Below, one piece after another: positions 1 through 26,723 of a stretch of 64,000 bases of DNA. The translations under genes and the position numbers were made by a program. Below the pieces are notes generated by a model. That model ran no database searches and was not told the DNA's origin. It saw only the letters and a program-made list of their open reading frames with translations. The DNA is from Lutraria lutraria. Its lineage: Eukaryota; Mollusca; Bivalvia; Venerida; Mactridae. The stretch is taken from positions 362,501 to 426,500 of the forward strand of contig OZ026848.1 of NCBI GenBank assembly GCA_964023205.1, in the 5' to 3' direction. Each line of letters begins with the position of its first letter. Within the stretch, counting starts at the first letter, position 1.

Positions 1-399
1 TAAATTGTCCTCCACCTCTGAATTATGCGGGGTAGCTATGCAATGGCTAATTGCATGGGGTAGCTATGCAGTAGCTTGCGGAGAGAATGTGGTTAGTACT
101 GGTCAAGGCCTAAATAATGTCCAGGGAAGCTCGTTAGAATAACTGCCCGCCACAATATAACTGAAATAATGTTGAAAATGGTGTTAAATCCAATGAAATA
201 AAATAAGAAATAATCTTAATTTTGGATATGATTTATAATTAAATATAATGATACTCATATTCAGTTATTTTGAACTGTGAATTACTACTTACTGTACAAA
301 TCTTATTTCAAATACTGCAGCTGACTGTTTTATGTGATACTGTGCTATGTAACAATGTATGTATTCAATACTGTACTATGTATGCTCTCTATTGTTTAG
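1..399 (+). other. Intron of DHX8, open at the 5' edge
   Basis: AT-rich intron sequence up to the acceptor ATTGTTTAG at 391-399. A short direct repeat of GGGGTAGCTATGCA occurs near 29-73. Nothing else recognised. Confidence 0.7.
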
Positions 400-15114
<14,715 letters not shown>

Positions 15115-15597
15115 ATACCTTGTGGATGTAATGATGTTAATGACTTCTTTGTGTTGTTGCTGGGTAACCTATCTATATGTTTGCTTAGTTTACATGCTAT
15201 GTGTTAGTGTTACACTGGTCTGGTAATGTAATACAACTGATCATTCTTATCATAACAGTCAGATGACATTCATGTGATTTGTTACAATATTACAGCAATG
15301 CTTCTGTTAATTGGTTGATTAACAACAACATTTAATGACATAGAAATTTTAATCTAACTTACAAATGGGTCTTAAATAAGGGTCAGATATCATTACCCTT
15401 GAATCTGGTCTGTGTAATGTTTTTAAAGGTTTTGTCTTTTACCAGCCCTTTATGTACTGAGATAATGACTGTGTTGATTGATCTATATATGTGACATATT
15501 GACTTGTATCCATCATGATCATCATTTGCTATCATTTTTACATTGTATCATAGTCTCAATATTACACATTGTTGTTTATGTTTTGAAAATGAACATA

Positions 15598-15603
15598 AAT
15601 AAA
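15598..15603 (+). promoter_or_regulatory. Polyadenylation signal AATAAA for DHX8
   Basis: A canonical AATAAA lies 484 bp after the DHX8 stop codon in AT-rich sequence, followed by T-rich sequence. It would give a 3' UTR of roughly 500 bp. Called by eye. Confidence 0.6.
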
Positions 15604-17714
15604 GACAAAATGAACAAATATTAAGTTTGTTATATATTTGTAGAGAAATATATGTCAATGTGTTACATTAATGTGAAGCCTGATTGGTTTCCTTGTGTTG
15701 TTTATTTATTTGATACCTAAGTACTGTATGCACATCCATCTCTGTCCATCATTTCTACAAAATGGCTACAGACCCACCTCTGGTAAATAAACTAACTTGA
15801 CTGGCCATGTGCCCAGTTGGTGGGAAACTTTGATATTGACCATTGCTTGTGTAGGCTCCCAAAGATGGTAATCTCATTGCCAAATTAAGTATTTTCATTA
15901 TTTCTCTGAGAATATTTTACCATAACCACTTCCTGGTATATGTGCCAAGAACATGTAAAACATACAGTCATCAGCATTCACATAATTGTTATTGCTAGTA
16001 CTAAACTGGTAGGTCGATTGGTTAGTAAACCAGACTGTAAGCTCCACTCCACTTGATAAGTGCTAGTTATATGAATGTGGTAAAAGTATGAGAACATGAG
16101 TAGTACTGTAGCTTATATAGAATAAATAAGATACAGAAATCTTCACACAACACTGACAACATTACATGTACGGAAGGGTGTATTGGCCAAGATTTACTGA
16201 GTGCGGATCTACTGTTTTTGCTGTTGGGAGTTTTTTGTGTGTGTATCTTGTCTCCTGAGACTAAAATGACGTTCACCGATCTACCAATCATTTGATGTTG
16301 CATGATGATTGATACAGAAAACATTCTGATGTCTGTTAATGCATTTCGAGTTGCAAACGTCCCTAATTATATGATAGCTTTTTTATTAAAAGTAATAGAT
16401 ACACGAGTACCGACCCCCAAAATGAATGATAAATTTGGTTCAAACACAAAAAAGTATGCAATCGTACTAACAAAAATGTATTGTACTTAAAACAGTCACA
16501 TAAGTAGACTTCGTGATACTTTCACCTCAAAGTCAAATATACTGAACGATTGACTGTCTTACCCTAGTATTTACTGAAGTAGGTGTAATATATTTACCGT
16601 ATATAATGTTATCTTCGCTGTCAAGAAGGAATACAACTAATCTGTATAAAGTAGTCCGTTCTAGTTCACAGTTTGTTGTATTAAACCAAATCACTCATTT
16701 CTTTACCTACCAATTAAACAAACAGACAAAGAAAGCAACTTTGATAATTATCATTTATCAAATAAGAAGCTGATAATATTGTATTCACGGTCTTATCAAT
16801 TGGCAACAAAAAATTAACTTAGGCAATCATTCCTTATACGATCATTTTGGTTCCCAGTCGAGTTTTGTAGTTTTATTATTTCTTCATCAGTAGTCAAAAA
16901 GATCATTTGAAAATCAAATTTGGAATACAGCTTTCTTGTTGGTTAAATTTATGCAACGCCTAGAACCAACCAATCAGGATTAAGTTAGGAGATTTTACTT
17001 AGAATACAACAAGATAATTTATTTTTCAATTTACGATCCAAACATAGCATTCTTTCTTTTAAGATCATGAAACTGAATTTTATGAAAGCCTGGCCTTCGA
17101 TTTTGATGCCAAACTATTTTACTATCTTAATGTTTATTTTGTCAGCAATTAAAATACTACTTATTTGATTAATTTCCGTCTTTAATGAACTTTGAAATAG
17201 CTGTATTTTAAAAAATGTTACGTGATAGAATATGTTATTGTGCATAATCCATCAGTCGTAATCCAAGATAGACTTTATTTCTGAATGTGATTACTTTACT
17301 ATTGCCTTATTCAGTTCATTTTGTCTATCACATTCATTATAAATAAACTTGATTTAAATAACTTTGATATTGGTATCCTCAACTAGATGTAAAATTTACG
17401 GATTTAAGCTGTCGCCTAATGAGTGATTCTTATTCAAAATGGAAATTTGGAAATGGATGTATTACATATGACGGGAAATTTATGATATAAAATAGATTTG
17501 ATCGAAGAAAATTGCAAACAGAATAGTAAATGCCGTTAATTTTGTGTTACTAACAAGTCTATCTGCGAAATTATTGAGCAATAATAAGTATTCTCAATAC
17601 AACTGAAGGTCTCGACTTTACTTGACCTCATTACGACACTGGACTTTGTTTTAGTAGATTTTGTGTAACAAATTATTGTATACAAATCGTGTTGATTGTT
17701 AAGAACTGTACAGC
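15604..17714. other. Intergenic, DHX8 to cadherin-like gene
   Basis: AT-rich sequence without recognised genes or repeats shared with the rest of the window. It should contain the promoter and 5' UTR of the cadherin-like gene. I see no convincing TATA box. Confidence 0.6.
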
Positions 17715-20700
17715 ATGTTCAAGGGATCTCATTCTGGTCCCCGTGTTGTCGTAATTGAGTTTATTATATTATCAGGTAAGTAACCGTATTAATTATTTAC
17801 ATGACCACTGCTGTATTTCTTTACTTTTCGTTTCCGTGGTCAAGATGTTGAAATTGACACAGTATCACGATCAACTAGTTTTGAGCATCCCCGACGAGTA
17901 CAAATATCTGATTTTAGCAGCAATTGCAATTAATTCAGCGCGCTTGTGTTTTGAAACATTAATCAAGAGGAAACATTATTTTCAGTGATATTTATTGGTG
18001 AAGGTTCAATAACAACGTCATTCGGTTCATCCACAACAACGACCTCATTGTTCTCATCAATAATGGATACGGATGCCATCTCAGCATCACTGGGTCCATC
18101 TAACTCAGCGTCAATTAGTGGTAAGAATAATGCAATATATGAAATTTTACAATGTTATACGATTTTGTTGAAAACGATTTTAATTTAATCTCCTTTAAAA
18201 TAGTTCAATTGTGTCTTTCATCAATACGTCAATTATACAGATTGTGTCATACACTGATCGCTCCATTTTGTTACTTCCGATCAAATGAACGTGTAATCAA
18301 TTATTTAAAGTATACAATTAGTATAAGCAGTGTCGTGTTATTTACAGATACTTATACAGAAACAAGCGATGCATCAATGAGGATTTTATCAACAGCTGTT
18401 ATTTCCAATTCCTTATCTATTTCTTCATATTCAACTTCATATTCACATTTTTCATCAATTAATGCTTCAACATCATCGGCATATTCAAGCAGCAGTGTTC
18501 CTTTAAACTCGAGTTTGTCTACACCGACACTCAATAATTATTCAAGCTCTCAACTTAACGGTTCGTTATTTGGTCATGCTTCGCTTTCTTTATTACACAA
18601 TAACACACCATTAGCAAATTCATTGCTTACATTGTCCAATATATCATCTACAACCGTTAGATTTATTTCCCCTTTTAAACAATTGCCAATATCTTCAGAG
18701 CTCATTTCATCTACAATATCTGGCACAAGCTTAATTCATTCCACACCTCAAAGTTCTACAAAAACAGCTCAACTTACGAAGCAAACCTCAAGCGATATTT
18801 CGACACAACTTGTACAACAGATTACAAAGTCTTTGAATCCGTTAGTCACAATCACTAATGTACCTAAACCCTCGTTAAGTGTCGCCACAACGACGCTTTC
18901 ATCGACAACATCGTACATGGTTGCCCCACCAACTCCCGGACAGATCATGCAACCTCCTCTTACAGTATCAACACTAAACCAATGTGGCATCGGTAGTTGC
19001 TGTACACACGGACTCAGCCAATTACCAGGTCTTCTTGTATTTGATGAATCCAAAATTGCAGGTATGTAATTATCATTACAAAACAGGTGTTTTATAATAA
19101 TATGTTTAGTCTGACAACGATCTTTGATCAATCACAGGTCCTTGTCGGACTATGCAAGAGAAGATCGCCGTGCCGTCACGCACACCATCTATTTATTTGT
19201 AAACATTGCTGGTGGCCAGAAAAAATACATATCCGATTATCCGCCATTGCATTAACAGCTGTACTGCATACATGTACATTGTATGTTAAATCAGCTTTAG
19301 TCGGTTGTTTGGGATATTCCCATTCATGTACCTTAAATTGAATATCCATCATTTCTACTCACATACCGGTTCCTCATTACGAGTGATATATTGATGTAAC
19401 TTTAATTATTTCATTACTGTAATTAATTATATTTATTTTCATCATATTTAACGCAATTTTGATCATTATTTCAGTTATATCGTGGCAGGCTGTTATCCTA
19501 ACCAGCTTCACTTGACTTCATTTAGGTCTTAACCAGTACTAAACACATTCTATCTGCAAGCCTTCCCACATAATTCAGTGTAGGGGACACTTTAAAATAG
19601 AATTTAATATCTTAAGTCAAATTTGTCTCGCACAGTGTGAGCCTCGTCTGGGATTCAAACTCACAAGCTCTTGATTAGTAGAGACCAGTGTTCTAACCAC
19701 TGAGCTAACCTGGCGGACGTAATATATTAAAAAGGAATTGTAATGCTAGTATTTAGAACGTGTAAAAATCTCAATTTTGCAAATATTCGCAATGAAGCAC
19801 GTAACTTGTAGTATTCTAATATTAGGCCTACATTTTATTTATGTTATACAGGCAGTGTGCTTGTTTCAATGCGTGATGTTCACAATGTGACATTTTCTGT
19901 CAAAGTGAGGATACCTACAGAATTAACATCTTTATTGGCTGATTTCTTCGACATAACCAGATCTGGCAGAGACCATGTACTCATGTTAAAGAAACCAATC
20001 GATTTGGAAGGTTTATATGAAAGGGCAGTAAGTATACACAATAAGTAACAAAATAGTTTATTTAAGGATATTTGTTTAAGTTAATTTGTCGAAGCTAATG
20101 TTGTTTGGTGTTAAATCTGATTGAATAAAAACTACACTACAAAGTCATTTATGAATGTAAGAATGTAATTATGATTCCAGGGAAAGAAGATAGACGTTCA
20201 CATGTTTCAGTTGCAGATATCGTGTGTTGATCACATGTATACATCTGTCATGGTAGGCTGTTATTGTTCTTAATAAATGTTCCATATTCCACACTCAACT
20301 TATTTACAGTGCAACTCTCTAGAGCAGCCCTCTCTTGAGCAACAACCTCCCTTCAACAGCAGCCTGATTTTTCATACCTGTACCATGTTACTTTTATAAG
20401 CAACCAACTCTCAACAATAACACAGTTTTACTTCTAACAAAAGGTGTTGCTTTGTAGAGGCTGCACTATACTTATGTTTTTGGTCGCCTAAAATGATCAA
20501 GTCATGAAATAAATTGATTAATTGATTGCTGGGGCGTGTTCAAGTCTCACTAGTGTTGAAGTATTAGGTATATTTTTGCAATACATTCGTACTTAAGTGT
20601 AATGCATGGCATAACATAATATTGTTACAAAATCATCAAAATACAAAGGTAAATAATTAAGTTATCTAATTTTAATTGTTTGTTATTTATGCATTTTAAT

Positions 20701-23700
20701 TGTATTTCAATAGTATATTGCAAATACACGTACATGTATATCTAAACCATATTGTTATTTCATTTTCAAAGTTGTTTTTACTCTAGGAGCAATTTTCGAA
20801 AAAAAGTTATGGCCCCTGTCTTGAAACTTTATGAACGGCCCTCTTATAAGTAAGTCATCCCTTTTGCATAAAGCTGTTTTATTCTGTGAATTAAACTCCA
20901 ACCAAACGTCTCTCGTTTGTTTTCTAATGACTTGATATTACCTCAGGTACCTCCTAGATTGTTGAATGTGACGATAGATGATGTTGATGACAACATGCCT
21001 GTATTTAATCATCCTGATCAAGGTTCCACGGGCTGTGAAGTGCCCGTATATAAAACAGAAACCAGCGAAGATTTTACGGTAACTATGGAAATTTAAGGGT
21101 TTACAATAAATTAGAAAAACATGTAATATTCTTCTTCTGTGGGTTAAGGACGTTTTTCAACAATTTTTCAGTTACCAATGGCGACCGCATCGCCTAAGCT
21201 GATTTCCTGCAAAGTATTCTAGTATGTAAAAACTTGCACTTCTACAAGGAGCCGACACCATCTCTGCATATCAAGGAAAATCGACATTTTTGTAAAATAT
21301 TCATAGAGGGCCACGACCGAGATTCGAACCCGGATTACAAGCTCAGCCCTCTAACCACTGGACCACGGCCGCGAACTGTAATATTCATTTACAAAATGAA
21401 CATGCTTTTCATTGTACTTTCCTTATTTGCTTCCTATATACTTTTTTCTATCAATATGTTTGGCGATTAACTATCAAGTTAAAAGCCAATAAAGTATTCG
21501 ACTTGCCTTTTTCCAGGAAATTGATGAATACGTTAAACTTAATTATTGATTAGAAGAAAACAGCAGAAAACGTTATTAATTTGCATGGTGGTGCATTGTG
21601 TTACATGGCGTCACATGGCGTCACATGGTGTGTCATTGTGTTACATGTGGTGTCATTGTGTTACATGTGGTGTCATTGTGTTACATGGTGTGTCATTGTG
21701 TTACATGGTGTGTCGTTGTGTTACATGGTGTGTCATTGTGTTACATGGGGTGTCACTGTGTCACATGGTGTGTCATTGTGTTACATGGTGTGTCATTGTT
21801 TTACATGGTGTGTCATTGTGTTACATGGTGTGTCATTGTTTTACATGGTGTGTCATTGTGTTACATGGGGTGTCATTGTGTTACATGGTGTGTCATTGTG
21901 TTACATGGTGTGTCATTGTGTTACATGGGGTGTCATTGTGTCACATGGTGTGTCATTGTGTTACATGGGGTGTCATTGTGTCACATGGTGTGTCATTGTG
22001 TTACATGGTGTGTCATTGTTTTACATGGTGTGTCATTGTGTTACATGGGGTGTCATTGTGTTACATGGTGTGTCATTGTGTTACATGGTGTGTCATTGTG
22101 TTACCTGGTGTGTCATTGTGTTACATGATGTGTCATTGTGTTACATGGTGTGTCATTGTGTTACATGGGGTGTCATTGTGTCGTATGGTGTGTCATTGTG
22201 TTACCTGGGGTGTCATTGTGTCGTATGGTGTGTCATTGTGTTACATGATGTGTCATTGTGTTACATGGTGTGTCATTGTGTTACATGGTGTGTCATTGTG
22301 TTATATGTGGTGTCATTGTGTCACATGGTGTGTCATTGTGTTACATGGGGTGTCATTGTGTCACATGGTGTGTCATTGTGTTACATGGGGTGTCATTGTG
22401 TCACATGGTGTGACATTGTGTTACATGGTGTGTCATTGTGTTACATGTGGTGTCATTGTGTTACATGTGGTGTCATTGTGTCACATGGTGTGTCATTGTG
22501 TTACATGGTGTGTCATTGTGTTACATGGTGTGTCATTGTGTTACATGGGGTGTCATTGTGTTACATGTGGTGTCATTGTGTTACACGGTGTGTCATTGTG
22601 TTACATGGTGTGTCATTGTGTTATATGTGGTGTCATTGTGTCACATGGTGTGTCATTGTGTTACATGGGGTGTCATTGTGTCACATGGTGTGTCATTGTG
22701 TTACATTGGGTGTCATTGTGTCACATGGTGTGACATTGTGTTACATGGTGTGTCATTGTGTTACATGTGGTGTCATTGTGTTACATGGTGTGTCATTGTG
22801 TTACATTACGTTACATGGTATCACATGGTGTGTCATTGTGTTACATTGTGTGTCATTGTGTTACATGGTGTGTCATTGTGTCACATGGTGTGTCATTGTT
22901 TTACATGGTGTGTCATTGTGTTACCTGGTGTGTCATTGTGTTACATTACGTTACATTGGGTGTCATTGTGTTACATGGTGTGTCATTGTGTTACATGGTG
23001 TGTCATTGTGTTACATGGTGTGTCATTGTGTTACATTGCGTTGCATGGTGTCACATGGTGTGTCATTGTGTTACATGGTGTGTCATTGTGTTACATGGTG
23101 TGTCATTGTGTTACATGGTGTGTCATTGTGTTACATTACGTTACATGGTATCACATGGTGTGTCATTGTGTTACATGGTGTGTCATTGTGTTACATGGTG
23201 TGTCATTGTGTTACATGGTGTGTCATTGTGTCACATGGTGTGTCATTGTGTTACATGGTGTGTCATTGTGTTACATGGTGTGTCATTGTGTTACATGGTG
23301 TGTCATTGTGTTACATGGTGTGTCATTGTGTTACAATATTTTCAGGGAGTGTTAAATGTGAATCCTCAACAGATTCGTGCTGTAGATGGTGACTTAACAA
23401 CGCGTCATAATATCTCCTACCACGTGATGCATTGTAAGTATACGGTACAAGTCATTATACCAATTTATATTTTTTTCTTTTTACACTCAACTCAACTCTT
23501 GTGTACTTTCTTTACTTACATCCATCAATGTCGCATAACATCTAAGATAAAAAGATACTATTAGATTTTTCTGTATGTATCGTTTTCGCATGTTTATATA
23601 GTTAAAGTGAAAATGCTGTATTTATAATTTTTGCTAGTGCATTATTACTTGTACTAATTGTATGTACATGATCTGCGTTTGCCTTTGTTTTGTTTGATAT

Positions 23701-25590
23701 GTTGCGTTTATTTTGCTATATCACTGTACCATACCATGTTACCTCATGGGCGGTATGGCTTACAGGAATTTACATCATTCGGATGTTAATGAGATTTTTA
23801 AATAATTAAGATGTGCCATTGTTATGTATATAAAATGTATTGGATCATATTACCAGAAAGATGTAACGATATGTTTACGTTACGAAAACAGAATATTGAA
23901 ACTCGAATCTGTTTGAATAGAAATGAAGGTAAAATTGCCCAGCATTAAACACATGAAACAATTATCACAGTCATACTAGTAATTGACACTTTTCGATCGA
24001 TACATACATGTAGCTCATCTGTGTCCAATGCACAAAATTTAACATTTGTCTTCTTCGTACATTTTGTACTTTCTTAATACATGTTCATCAATCTACATAA
24101 TTATAATCTATATAATTATGTTGTATCAACTTAAAATGCTTAACTTCTGATTTTTTTTTTGTGCTTAATGTTCATAATTTTTTATACCTGTATAATACAC
24201 ATGTCATTATAATATCACATTACAATAAAAATGTACTTACTTACCAGTATGTAGCTAATTGTGACAAAATATATAAGATAAAAAGTTGTCGTCTTATTTT
24301 CAGCCGAGCCTGATGACTATCACGTGTACTTCAATGTGGATGAAGATACGGGAAAGATTAATAAAACCACAAAAATGAACTCAAGTGATCCTAATAAATA
24401 TGTTATATTTATACAGGTAAATAACCCTGACACAATAAAAATATTAATTAAATCATGGTTTGTAGAGGAAAATATAATTATTTTATATCTATATAATGAT
24501 CAATTGTAAAGATTTATGACTCAATCATTAAAGTAAATCGTGCGGACCTTAGTATCAAAGAGCACGTAGTTTTACGTATAACATATACTTTTTTGTTTTA
24601 ATTTAATCCAAATGTATTCCGCGTTGAGATACATTGTTTGGTACTGTCATTATCCTTGTATGCATAAACAGTTTGTTTGTTCAATTATAAAGTTAAACGT
24701 GCGGTTCCGAGCATCAAAGAGCAGACACATTTACATAATATTGTATTAAAATTTAATCAAGATGTGTTCTGTGCTGAGATAATATCATTATTAAGCAAAA
24801 AACAACTCAATGATCGTTTTGGTTATAACACAGGCTGTTGAAGATTCACCACAACAAAGATCACGTGTTGCTATACTTTCCATTATGGTCATAGCCCCAG
24901 ATCCACCCCTCAACCCGAGTCAAGTGAACCCAATAGCCAGATTGTCCGTTCAGATTGCTTGTGTATTCATTTTTATGGCACTTATATGCGGGTTTGTGGT
25001 TATTATACATCATAGATATCGCCAATCTCATAAAAAGGTAGGACTATTGTTAATTCAAGTTCAAAATTATAATGTGGACATTATTCAGTCACATATCTTT
25101 TTTACAAATTGATAAAAAAGTGGCGGTAAAAATACAAGTAGTACATGCGCACAACTTGTATTCTTTAAGAAACCTTTTTTATTATATACCATACATTATA
25201 TCCATGGACATAACGTGTTAAAATTGACCAATCATTGTATGTGTACTATATTAGCAGGTGTATGCGTCTAATAACCTTGGTGACATAGAACGGGATGTCC
25301 GATTACCCAAACTTGCTGTGTACACAAGTTCAAATTCGAGTCTCAACTCAGCCATGCCGGAAATTCCCGTGATAAACAGTCCGTCACAGGTCACTTTAGA
25401 TGATGGACCAACAAAACAGTGGCTTGAACTCCCGACACGTGAGTCGGAATCTCAAAAGAAACGACGTGTAATAGTTGTTAAGAAGCCACTCGACACAAGC
25501 TCTCGACCAAGTTGGAACGCACCTTCACCGAAGCCGAAACGGACCACGTATAATCCATTCACACCATATCAAACAACGCGACGAAACTGA
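17715..25590 (+). CDS. Cadherin-repeat type I membrane protein with mucin-like ectodomain, 10 exons, 675 aa
   Basis: Exons: 17715-17775, 17986-18120, 18348-19061, 19852-20027, 20181-20252, 20947-21078, 23346-23433, 24304-24416, 24834-25037, 25258-25590. All phases agree. The start ATG gives a hydrophobic leader (VVVIEFIILSVIFIG) split by the first intron, a probable signal peptide. Residues about 35-280 are Ser/Thr-rich with many N-glycosylation sites. The first cadherin-like repeat has LKKPIDLE, QLQISCVD and TIDDVDDNMPVF (397-406), matching the LD.E, A.D and DxNDNxPxF motifs of the family. The second repeat has IRAVDGD, FNVDEDTGKI and FIQAVEDS. A TM helix lies at about 534-555, then HHRYRQ and a 120-residue tail with KKRRVIVVKK. 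No catenin-binding sequence was recognised. A role in adhesion or signalling is inference; the subfamily was not identified. Confidence 0.88.
19490..19717 (-). mobile_element. tRNA-derived SINE (family S4), minus orientation
   Basis: The minus strand begins with TTAGCTCAGTGGTTAGAAC (A box), then GAGTTTGAATCCC (B box), followed by a non-tRNA body. It lies in the intron before the cadherin-like exon at 19852. It is not a plausible functional tRNA: the region between the boxes does not fold as an intact cloverleaf. Confidence 0.6.
20305..20470. mobile_element. MITE family A copy 2
   Basis: TACAGTGCAACTCTCTAGAGC at one end and GTAGAGGCTGCACTATA at the other are near-inverted. The body matches the other family A copies. 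It is in an intron of the cadherin-like gene. Confidence 0.85.
21188..21375 (-). mobile_element. tRNA-derived SINE (family S3), minus orientation
   Basis: Contains the reverse complement of a tRNA head (GGTTCGAATC box as GATTCGAACCC; TCTAACCACTGGACCACGGCC). The body, with ATCTCTGCATATCAAGGAAAA and ATCGACATTTTTG, is shared with the copy at about 62590-62765. Confidence 0.7.
21583..23336. repeat. 20-bp minisatellite, about 87 copies, in a cadherin-like gene intron
   Basis: The unit is TGTCATTGTGTTACATGGTG, with GGGG, TGTGG and TCACATGG variants alternating in blocks, and a higher-order insertion TTACATTACGTTACATGG near 22801, 22941 and 23131. Because 20 is not a multiple of 3, each plus-strand frame reads the same 20-residue period, and all three stay open for hundreds of codons. 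This is a by-product of the repeat, not a gene. The array ends about 10 bp before the exon at 23346. Confidence 0.95.
23434..24303 (+). other. Intron 7 of the cadherin-like gene
   Basis: AT-rich intron, GTAAGT to TTTTCAG. No repeat shared with other parts of the window was noticed. Confidence 0.6.
24514..24785. repeat. Diverged tandem duplication of about 165 bp
   Basis: Two copies share AATCATTAAAGT/AATTATAAAGTT, GTGCGG, ATCAAAGAGCA, TTTAATCnA and GCTGAGATA-like motifs in the same order (about 24514-24635 and 24680-24785). It lies in the intron before the TM exon. Confidence 0.6.
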
Positions 25591-26532
25591 TACATGCTGG
25601 GAGTGACACATGTCTCATGAAGGCTTGAATGGCTTTTGTTCGTTTAGGCATATTTTTACGTTTTAGTCATTCATCTTATTTACAGTTTGTTTACGTATCA
25701 GCATATTGGATGAAACATTTCTGATTTACATACAATATATCCTCTACATAGAAACACCCTTTCGTCGTTGTTGAAAGGTTGTTTCTCTAGAGAGGTTTAA
25801 TTAATAGATACATGCCACAGTTGTGAAAAAAGCATGCTGTTGTTGTGTTGTTGAAAGGAGGTTGTTGCTAAAGAGAGGGCCGCCCGCTCTGGAGAGGTTG
25901 CGCTGTATAAACAAGATACTATGACGAGTTGATCACATTGATTCTCATGATTTATACCATACCCAAATCTTCTCATTTTGTTTTGATTCATATGTTTGAA
26001 TGTTAATCGGTTATTAAAGTTATAGTTAGACAGCAAACTTTTTGTTTGGAGAAGGCAGACTTTAATACCTGTAATTGGCCACAACAATGTGCATTTTCAA
26101 AGAACACAAAACGCTTCATGAATAAGAAATAATACAAATACGTGTACAGCAGAGTATGTATATTTCATTCAGGCTTAAAACATCAGCTTAAAGCATTTAA
26201 AGTCCCATAAGCATATAAATTTATCGGTCGTAATAGTTTCTGTTTGTCCTATAACAGAGGTATCTGGTGTGTTTTCCTCCCGTGCATACTTTATAGCAAG
26301 AAAAAATGTTCCCGAAACCACTATCATATTTTTTTCAATATCATTGAAAAATACTATTTATAGAACAGCTGTGTTTCCCCGCAGTCATAGTATGCGCACG
26401 GCATTGAGTGACGTCACGTGCTCTAAATATTTCAAGTTTACAAAAGCAAAATTCACAGCGAAATGTATGTTTTTAGAAGAAAAAGGGCTTGTTTCGTCGG
26501 TAATTATTATATTGTGATAATATCAGCAATTG
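25591..26532. other. Convergent intergenic region between the cadherin-like and shell-matrix-like genes
   Basis: Holds the 3' UTR of the cadherin-like gene (no clear AATAAA chosen), a MITE A copy at 25750-25911, and AT-rich sequence with a TGACGTCACGTG motif at about 26409-26420. No gene recognised. Confidence 0.55.
25750..25911. mobile_element. MITE family A copy 3
   Basis: Inverse orientation relative to copy 1: AGGTTGTTTCTCTAGAGAGG, GTTGTTGAAAGGAGGTTGTT, then GCTCTGGAGAGGTTGCGCTG at the end. It falls in the 3' flank of the cadherin-like gene. Confidence 0.8.
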
Positions 26533-26538
26533 TTTATT
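26533..26538 (-). promoter_or_regulatory. Polyadenylation signal AATAAA (minus strand) for the first shell-matrix-like gene
   Basis: TTTATT on the plus strand, about 190 bp past the stop codon at 26724-26726. Position fits a short 3' UTR. Confidence 0.5.
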
Positions 26539-26723
26539 TTTTGCATATATGTTTATAGCAAAAAGCTAACGGTACTTTAATTAAAAAACAAAATGAGCAA
26601 TGTTGGGCTTGACTGCGTAGAACTTAGCAATAGTGAACATATTAATGTCTGGAAATACGTTATATATTTATAACTGGGTTGTGGATACATAATGATAAGA
26701 TAGCTCCAAGTGTTTCACAAGTT

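Noticed and set aside
21546..23564. Several 176- to 603-codon Cys/His/Val-rich open frames
   Set aside because: They are the 20-bp minisatellite translated in three frames with the same period. They overlap one another and lie in an intron.
26409..26420. CRE-like TGACGTCACGTG as a promoter element
   Set aside because: It lies between two convergent 3' ends with no gene start nearby. A chance palindrome or part of a repeat is more likely.
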